36,174 bases of DNA. Source: Paracoccaceae bacterium. Lineage in GTDB: Bacteria; Pseudomonadota; Alphaproteobacteria; Rhodobacterales; Rhodobacteraceae. The stretch is taken from the NCBI GenBank assembly GCA_028875855.1, contig JAGWVA010000040.1, forward strand, positions 1-36,174. Reading direction: 5' to 3'. The notes below the pieces were generated by a model. That model ran no database searches. It was not told the DNA's origin and saw only the letters and a list, made by a program, of their open reading frames with translations. The translations under genes were made by a program, and so were the position numbers. Positions 31,530-36,174 of the stretch are shown here, piece after piece (the first letter of the stretch is position 1; each line of letters opens with the position of its first letter).

Positions 31530-31919
31530 ATGTTTTCCAGCGAACTGAATATCCTTGTGCTCTACGGCCTGCTTGTCGCGGTCACGATCCTCGCGCAGGC
31601 GACGGGTGCGGCGACACAATTCGACATGGGCTACCTGCTGGGCTCGCGCGACGAGAAGCGCACGCTGGAAGGGATGGTCGGCCGGCTGGAACGCGCGCTG
31701 AACAACTCGATCACCGCCATGGCGCTGTTCGCGCCCGCGGTGCTGGTGCTGAGCGCAAGAAACGCGTTCGACGGCACGACGCTGGCCGCCTGCCAGATCT
31801 TTCTTGTGGCCCGCGTGCTCTACCTTCCGGCCTATGTCTTCAACCTCGTGGGCTTCCGCACGCTGGTCTGGATGGCGGGCTTTGCCGCAACCATTGCCCT
31901 TTACCTTCTTGCGATCTGA
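31530..31919 (+). CDS. MAPEG-family membrane protein
   Basis: A 129-residue protein with about four hydrophobic helices. The family pattern is visible in GRLERALNNSITAMALFAPAVLVL (conserved Glu/Arg and Asn in helix 2) and FLVARVLYLPAYVFNL (the RxxYxxxY-like segment in helix 3). MAPEG proteins are a mixed group including glutathione transferases and peroxidases, and most bacterial short members have no assigned role. Its place between sucB and lpd, with the next gene 6 nt downstream, suggests co-transcription with the oxoglutarate dehydrogenase genes. No functional link is evident from sequence. Confidence 0.8.
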   Translation: MFSSELNILVLYGLLVAVTILAQATGAATQFDMGYLLGSRDEKRTLEGMVGRLERALNNSITAMALFAPAVLVLSARNAFDGTTLAACQIFLVARVLYLPAYVFNLVGFRTLVWMAGFAATIALYLLAI

Positions 31920-31925
31920 TCCCCG

Positions 31926-32354
31926 ATGACGGCCGACCAGACCCGAAAAGCCGCCCGTCTCGCCGCGATCCTCTCGATTGCGGGGTCGGTGCTCTATTTC
32001 GGGTTTTTCGGCCTTTTGCCGCATGGCGGGCGGATCGGCGACGTGATCGGCATCCTTGCCTCGCTCGCCGCGGGCGCGAGCCTCTACTTCGTCCACCGCC
32101 TCTCGCATCTGCGCGAGTTGCACGTGGGCGAGATGCTGCGGGCGCTGATCGAAACCACGGCGGGGGCCGTGGTCTTTCTCTACGTGCTCTATCACCTGTC
32201 CCATACCTTCCGCTTCGCGGGACCCGTCGCGCTTGCGATCAACGCGCTGTTGCCGCCCCCCGCGCTCGAGGTCGTGGCCATGCTTCCCGGCCTGATCGCG
32301 CTTGCGCTGACCGAGGCCGTCTGGCGCATGACGCACAGGCGGGAAAAGGCATGA
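31926..32354 (+). CDS. Small membrane protein of unknown function
   Basis: A 142-residue protein I do not recognise. A short basic N-terminus ([14 protein letters not shown]) precedes four predicted membrane helices (about 10-30, 38-58, 72-92 and 110-132). It ends in a basic tail (RMTHRREKA), suggesting both ends are cytoplasmic. A His-rich stretch on one side ([23 protein letters not shown]) might bind a metal or haem, but this is speculation. It starts 6 nt after the MAPEG gene and ends 109 nt before lpd, so it probably belongs to the same transcript. Base composition resembles its neighbours. Confidence 0.7.
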   Translation: MTADQTRKAARLAAILSIAGSVLYFGFFGLLPHGGRIGDVIGILASLAAGASLYFVHRLSHLRELHVGEMLRALIETTAGAVVFLYVLYHLSHTFRFAGPVALAINALLPPPALEVVAMLPGLIALALTEAVWRMTHRREKA

Positions 32355-32401
32355 GACGCGCTCCCCTCTCCGGCCCCGTCCTGCGGGGTTCCCAATCTTG
32401 T

Positions 32402-32437
32402 CCCGGCGCAAGGCCGGGCCGGGGGTCGATCGCCCCC
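32402..32437 (+). other. Hairpin pair upstream of lpd
   Basis: CCCGGC/GCCGGG (32402-32407, 32413-32418, loop GCAAG) is followed by GGGGG/CCCCC around TCGATCG (32421-32437). They fill most of the 109-nt gap before lpd. The ribosome-binding site AAAGGA follows at 32451-32456. No T-run, so they are perhaps mRNA processing or stability elements. Confidence 0.45.
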
Positions 32438-32463
32438 ATGCCGGCAAAAGAAAGGAATGCCTG

Positions 32464-33852
32464 ATGGCAAGCTATGATGTGATCGTGATCGGTTCGGGCC
32501 CCGGTGGCTATGTCTGCGCCATCCGCGCCGCGCAACTGGGCCTCAAGACGGCCTGTGTCGAAGGGCGCGAGACGCTCGGGGGCACCTGCCTGAACATCGG
32601 CTGCATCCCCTCGAAGGCGCTTCTGCACGCAAGCCACATGCTGCACGAGGCCGAACACAACTTCGCCGCGATGGGCCTGAAGGGGGCGACCCCCAAGGTC
32701 GATTGGGCCGAGATGCTGTCCTACAAGGACGAGGTCGTCAGCCAGAACACCAAGGGCGTCGAGTTCCTGTTCAAGAAGAACAAGATCGACCGCATCACCG
32801 GCTGGGCCTCGATCCCCGAGGCGGGCAAGGTGAAGGTCGGGGACGAGGTCCACGAGGCCAAGCACATCGTCATCGCCACCGGGTCGGAACCGGCCGCGCT
32901 TCCCGGCGTGACGGTGGATGAACAGATCGTCGTGACCTCGACCGGCGCGCTGAGCCTGCCGAAGGTGCCGAAATCCATGGTCGTGATCGGCGGCGGCGTC
33001 ATCGGGCTGGAACTCGGTTCCGTCTATTGCCGCCTTGGCACCAAGGTGACGGTGGTCGAATACCTCGACACGCTGATCCCCGGCTCGGATGCCGAGGTGC
33101 AGCGCACCTTCGCCCGGATGCTGAAGAAGCAGGGGCTGGAGATCATCACCGGCGCCGCCGTCTCGGGCGTCGAGACGACGAAGACCAAGGCCAAGGTCGC
33201 CTACAAGATGCGCAAGAACGGGGCCGAGGCGACGCTTGACGCCGATGTCGTTCTGGTCGCCACGGGCCGGCGTCCCTTCACCAAGGGCCTCGGGCTCGAC
33301 GCGCTTGGCGTGAAGATGACCGACCGCGGCCAGATCGAGACGGACGGCCAGTGGCGCACCAACGTGCCCGGCCTCTACGCGATCGGCGACGTGATCGCGG
33401 GGCCGATGCTCGCCCACAAGGCCGAGGATGAGGGCATGGCCGTGGCCGAGGTGATGGCCGGCCAGCATGGCCACGTGAACTACGGCGTGATCCCCGGCGT
33501 GATCTACACCCACCCCGAGGTCGCCAGCGTGGGCGAGACCGAAGAAAGCCTGAAGGCCGCGGGCCGCGCCTACAAGGCGGGCAAGTTCAGCTTCATGGGC
33601 AATGGCCGGGCGCGCGCCACCTTCGCCGCCGAAGGGTTCGTGAAGATCCTCGCCGATGCCGAAACCGACCGCATCCTTGGCGCCCATATCATCGGACCCT
33701 CGGCGGGCGACCTGATCCACGAGATCTGCGTGGCGATGGAATTCGGTGCCGCGGCGGAAGACCTTGCCCGGACCTGCCACGCCCATCCGACCTATTCGGA
33801 AGCCGTGCGCGAGGCAGCACTTGCCTGCGGCGACGGCGCGATCCACGCCTGA
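32464..33852 (+). CDS. lpdA: Dihydrolipoyl dehydrogenase (E3)
   Basis: A 462-residue flavoprotein disulphide oxidoreductase that reoxidises the lipoyl groups of the E2 encoded by sucB. FAD-binding GSGPGG is at 10-15, the redox-active disulphide is Cys42/Cys47 in [16 protein letters not shown]-binding is [13 protein letters not shown], and the second FAD motif is LYAIGDV. The dimer-interface pair His441/Glu446 lies in HAHPTYSEA. The start at 32464 has AAAGGA upstream. Its position after sucAB supports service to the 2-oxoglutarate complex, though it may also serve others. Confidence 0.95.
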   Translation: MASYDVIVIGSGPGGYVCAIRAAQLGLKTACVEGRETLGGTCLNIGCIPSKALLHASHMLHEAEHNFAAMGLKGATPKVDWAEMLSYKDEVVSQNTKGVEFLFKKNKIDRITGWASIPEAGKVKVGDEVHEAKHIVIATGSEPAALPGVTVDEQIVVTSTGALSLPKVPKSMVVIGGGVIGLELGSVYCRLGTKVTVVEYLDTLIPGSDAEVQRTFARMLKKQGLEIITGAAVSGVETTKTKAKVAYKMRKNGAEATLDADVVLVATGRRPFTKGLGLDALGVKMTDRGQIETDGQWRTNVPGLYAIGDVIAGPMLAHKAEDEGMAVAEVMAGQHGHVNYGVIPGVIYTHPEVASVGETEESLKAAGRAYKAGKFSFMGNGRARATFAAEGFVKILADAETDRILGAHIIGPSAGDLIHEICVAMEFGAAAEDLARTCHAHPTYSEAVREAALACGDGAIHA

Positions 33853-33861
33853 CAGTGATCC

Positions 33862-33890
33862 GCAGCGGGGCGCCGGCCGCGCCCCGTTGC
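33862..33890. terminator. Hairpin between convergent lpd and slyX
   Basis: A 12-bp stem (33862-33873 with 33879-33890, one G-T pair, loop CGGCC) fills the 46-nt gap between the two stops. Such a palindrome could end transcription from both sides, although no strong T-run is present on either strand. Confidence 0.6.
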
Positions 33891-33898
33891 ACCGCCGC

Positions 33899-34105
33899 CT
33901 ACCAATGCGGCGGGCGCTGATCGGCCAGCGGGATCGCCCCGCTGTCGGCCATTTCCCGTTCGGCCTCCCGCTCCATCAGCAGGCCAAGCCGGCGGCCCAT
34001 GATCTCGATCTCGCGGGCCTGTCGGGCGACGACATCGGACAGGTCCTCGACCGTGCGGGACAGGTGGGCGATCCGTTCTTCCAATTGCGTGATCTGGTCG
34101 GTCAT
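33899..34105 (-). CDS. slyX: SlyX-family small coiled-coil protein
   Basis: A 68-residue protein beginning [30 protein letters not shown] heptad-like coiled coil runs through about residue 52, and the end is the Pro-rich LADQRPPHW typical of SlyX. The molecular function of SlyX is unknown; its name comes from linkage to slyD in E. coli. It is a single-gene unit, divergent from hisS across 133 nt. Confidence 0.85.
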   Translation of the reverse strand: MTDQITQLEERIAHLSRTVEDLSDVVARQAREIEIMGRRLGLLMEREAEREMADSGAIPLADQRPPHW

Positions 34106-34130
34106 GGCGGCAGTCTATCCTGCCCGCGCG

Positions 34131-34155
34131 GGGGCGCAAAGGGGCCATGCGCCCC
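34131..34155 (+). other. Inverted repeat in the slyX-hisS gap
   Basis: GGGGCGCA (34131-34138) and TGCGCCCC (34148-34155) form a perfect 8-bp stem with a 9-nt loop. A weak hisS promoter could lie after it (TTGCCC 34184-34189, 17 bp, TAAGCC 34207-34212). The repeat would then be upstream of transcription and might be an operator rather than an RNA structure. Confidence 0.35.
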
Positions 34156-34238
34156 ACTTCCACGCGATGGATACCGGCCGACCTTGCCCCTCCGCGCCCC
34201 TTCCGGTAAGCCGACCGCGACATGTGAAGGCAAGCGAG

Positions 34239-35735
34239 ATGGCAAAGGAAAAATCCCCCCGCCGGCCCCGCGCCGAGACGCCCAAGGGCTTCCGCGATTA
34301 CTTCGGCGCCGAGGTGACCGAGCGTGCAGAGATGCTGCGCCGGATCACCGAGGTTTACCATCGCTACGGCTTCGACCCGCTGGAGACCTCTGCCGTCGAG
34401 ACGGTCGAGGCTCTGGGCAAGTTCCTGCCCGATGTGGACCGCCCGAACGAGGGCGTCTTTGCCTGGCAGGACGAGGATCAGGACTGGCTGGCGCTGCGCT
34501 ACGACCTGACCGCGCCGCTCGCGCGCGTGGCCGCGCAATACCGCAACGACCTGCCCTCTCCCTATCGGCGTTATGCGATGGGGCCGGTCTGGCGGAACGA
34601 AAAGCCGGGGCCGGGCCGCTTCCGGCAGTTCTACCAATGCGACGCCGATACCGTGGGCGCGCCCACCGTCGCGGCGGATGCCGAGATTTGCGCCATGCTG
34701 TCGGACGCGCTGGAAACCGTGGGGATTCCGCGCGGCGACTATGTGGTGAAGGTCAACAACCGCAAGGTTCTGAACGGCCTAATGCAGGTCGCGGGCGTCC
34801 TCGACCCCGCCGACCCCAATAAATTCGCCCATGAACGCGGCATCGTGCTGCGCGCCATCGACAAGATCGACCGGCTGGGGCCGGACGGAGTGCGTGCGCT
34901 GCTGGGCGAAGGCCGGAAGGACGAGAGTGGCGATTTCACCAAGGGGGCAGGTCTCTCGGATGAACAGTCCAGTATCGTAATGTTGCTTACTGACAACGAA
35001 CTGTCAGTCGACGCCGCAGCACGGCTATTGAAGCTGAAGGAAGTGGTGAGGGCATCACCGATTGGTACTGAAGGCATTGACGAACTTGCACAGATCGCAT
35101 CCCTGCTCGAAGCCCAAGGCTACGGGCCGGACCGCATCGACATCGACCCCGGCGTGGTCCGGGGCCTTGGCTACTACACCGGCCCGGTGTTCGAGGCGGA
35201 GCTGACCTTCGAGATCCTTGACGACAAGGGCCGCAAGCGCAGCTTCGGTTCGGTCGCGGGCGGCGGGCGCTACGACGATCTGGTGAAGCGCTTCACCGGC
35301 CAGTCCGTCCCCGCGACGGGCGTGTCCATCGGTGTGGACCGTCTGCTGGCGGCGCTGCGCGCCAAGGGCCGCATCGGACAGGAGGCCGCCCCCGGCCCCG
35401 TCATCGTCACCGTGATGGACCGCGACCGGATGGCCGATTACATGGCCATCGTGGCCGAGTTGCGCGCCGCCGGCATCCGGGCCGAGATGTATCTGGGCAA
35501 CCCCAAGAACTTCGGCAACCAGCTCAAATACGCCGACAAGCGCCAGTCGCCCGTCGCCATCATCCAGGGCACGGACGAGGCGGCGCGGGGCGTCGTGCAG
35601 GTCAAGGACCTGATCCTTGGCGCGAAGATCGCTGCCGCGGCCAGCGTCGAGGAATGGAAATCCCAGCCCGCCCAGACCGAGGTCGCCCGCGCCGATCTGG
35701 TGGCCGCGGTGCGCCGCATCCTGGGCAACTCGTGA
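34239..35735 (+). CDS. hisS: Histidyl-tRNA synthetase
   Basis: A 498-residue class II synthetase. Motif 1 lies around [37 protein letters not shown]. Motif 2 is [29 protein letters not shown]. The histidine-binding signature segments are [16 protein letters not shown] and [13 protein letters not shown], with motif 3 around [14 protein letters not shown], then the anticodon-binding domain (about 390-498). The motif 2 loop (FYQCDAD) is the divergent, eukaryote-like form found in many alphaproteobacteria. It is longer than E. coli HisRS owing to an insertion between motifs 2 and 3. Part of that region (34961-35100) has much lower G+C. Its stop overlaps the hisZ start (TGATG). Confidence 0.95.
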   Translation: MAKEKSPRRPRAETPKGFRDYFGAEVTERAEMLRRITEVYHRYGFDPLETSAVETVEALGKFLPDVDRPNEGVFAWQDEDQDWLALRYDLTAPLARVAAQYRNDLPSPYRRYAMGPVWRNEKPGPGRFRQFYQCDADTVGAPTVAADAEICAMLSDALETVGIPRGDYVVKVNNRKVLNGLMQVAGVLDPADPNKFAHERGIVLRAIDKIDRLGPDGVRALLGEGRKDESGDFTKGAGLSDEQSSIVMLLTDNELSVDAAARLLKLKEVVRASPIGTEGIDELAQIASLLEAQGYGPDRIDIDPGVVRGLGYYTGPVFEAELTFEILDDKGRKRSFGSVAGGGRYDDLVKRFTGQSVPATGVSIGVDRLLAALRAKGRIGQEAAPGPVIVTVMDRDRMADYMAIVAELRAAGIRAEMYLGNPKNFGNQLKYADKRQSPVAIIQGTDEAARGVVQVKDLILGAKIAAAASVEEWKSQPAQTEVARADLVAAVRRILGNS

Positions 35736-36174
35736 TGGCCACGGATCGCGCCATCGCCGAGCAGCTGTTCGCGCGGTTTCAGGCCGCCGGTGCCGTGCCG
35801 GTGGACGCCGACATCCTGCTGCCCGCCGATACGCTTCTTGACCTTTACGGCGAGGATATCCGCGCCCGCGCCTATGTCACCTCCGACCCGCTGGAGGGCG
35901 AGATGATGCTGCGGCCGGACTTCACCGTGCCGGTCGTGCAAAAGCACATGACCCACGGGGCAGAGCCTGCGCGCTATACCTACATGGGCGAAGTGTTCCG
36001 GCGGCAGGAACATCGCGGGCTGCGCGCGCGGGAATACCTGCAGGTGGGCTACGAGCTTTTCGCCCGCGACACCCCCGAGGACGCGGATGCCGAGGTCTTC
36101 GCGCTGTTTTCCGAGGTGCTGGCCCCGCTTGGGCTGCGCCCGGCGACCGGCGATATCGGCATCCTGATGGCCGC
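35735..36174 (+). CDS. hisZ: ATP phosphoribosyltransferase regulatory subunit (cut by window edge)
   Basis: The first 146 codons of a HisRS-like paralogue, starting at the ATG that overlaps the hisS stop. It shows a class II synthetase fold without catalysis: RPDFTVPVVQKHMTHGAEPARYTYMGEVFRRQEHRGLRAREYLQVGYELFA. This replaces HisRS motif 2 and is typical of HisZ, which with short-form HisG performs the first step of histidine synthesis. hisG is expected just beyond the window. Coupling to hisS places tRNA charging and histidine synthesis in one transcript. Confidence 0.9.
   Translation, partial: MATDRAIAEQLFARFQAAGAVPVDADILLPADTLLDLYGEDIRARAYVTSDPLEGEMMLRPDFTVPVVQKHMTHGAEPARYTYMGEVFRRQEHRGLRAREYLQVGYELFARDTPEDADAEVFALFSEVLAPLGLRPATGDIGILMA

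Noticed and set aside
34222-34227. Start-stop mini-uORF ATGTGA 12 nt before hisS
   Set aside because: No ribosome-binding site precedes it; chance occurrence cannot be excluded.

Overview
The window is about 36 kb of high-G+C, densely packed chromosomal DNA. It looks like an alphaproteobacterium of the Rhodobacteraceae (Rhodobacter/Paracoccus/Roseobacter relatives). The reasons are the order mdh-sucC-sucD-sucA-sucB-(small membrane genes)-lpd, the hisS-hisZ pair, an alphaproteobacterial-type Zur box, and a dispersed intergenic element containing GGGATATTTG that I know from this family. Names rest on recognisable motifs and domain order; no database search was run. I see no tRNA, rRNA, insertion sequence, phage gene or CRISPR array.

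Region 1 (1-4615): the tail of an iron-dependent alcohol dehydrogenase, a DadA-like FAD oxidoreductase, a UDP-glucuronate 4-epimerase-like enzyme, a secreted CAP-domain protein on the other strand, and UDP-glucose dehydrogenase. The last enzyme and the epimerase would together make UDP-GlcA and UDP-GalA for surface polysaccharide. Region 2 (4618-7632): a zinc-uptake locus, zur-znuC-znuB leftward and znuA rightward, with a clear Zur-box dyad between them. ZnuC carries a very His-rich tail, while ZnuA lacks the usual His-rich loop.

Region 3 (7629-22612): a galactoside utilisation locus. A leftward pair (IclR regulator, MalK/MsmK-type ATPase) faces a rightward run: sugar-binding protein, two permeases, GH36 alpha-galactosidase, IlvD/Edd-family sugar-acid dehydratase, SDR sugar dehydrogenase, DgoK, DgoA, SMP-30 lactonase, GH42 beta-galactosidase and GalM. 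Together they would import an alpha/beta-galactoside, hydrolyse it in the cytoplasm and convert galactose to pyruvate and glyceraldehyde-3-phosphate by the De Ley-Doudoroff route. Many of the genes are joined by 4-nt start/stop overlaps. Two operator-like dyads sit on overlapping divergent promoters, and a strong hairpin separates the binding-protein gene from the permeases.

Region 4 (22639-33890): a TauE/SafE exporter, then TCA-cycle genes. mdh has its own terminator. sucCDAB follows after two TGTGATCAC-type sites 21 bp apart. Two small membrane-protein genes and lpd come next. SucB has two tandem lipoyl domains, and a well-placed internal Shine-Dalgarno/ATG could also give a one-lipoyl form. 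Region 5 (33899-36174): slyX leftward, then hisS and the start of hisZ. hisS holds a roughly 140-bp patch of much lower G+C and unusual codon use. The items most worth a second look are the combined alpha/beta-galactoside system, the nested SucB start and the hisS patch.
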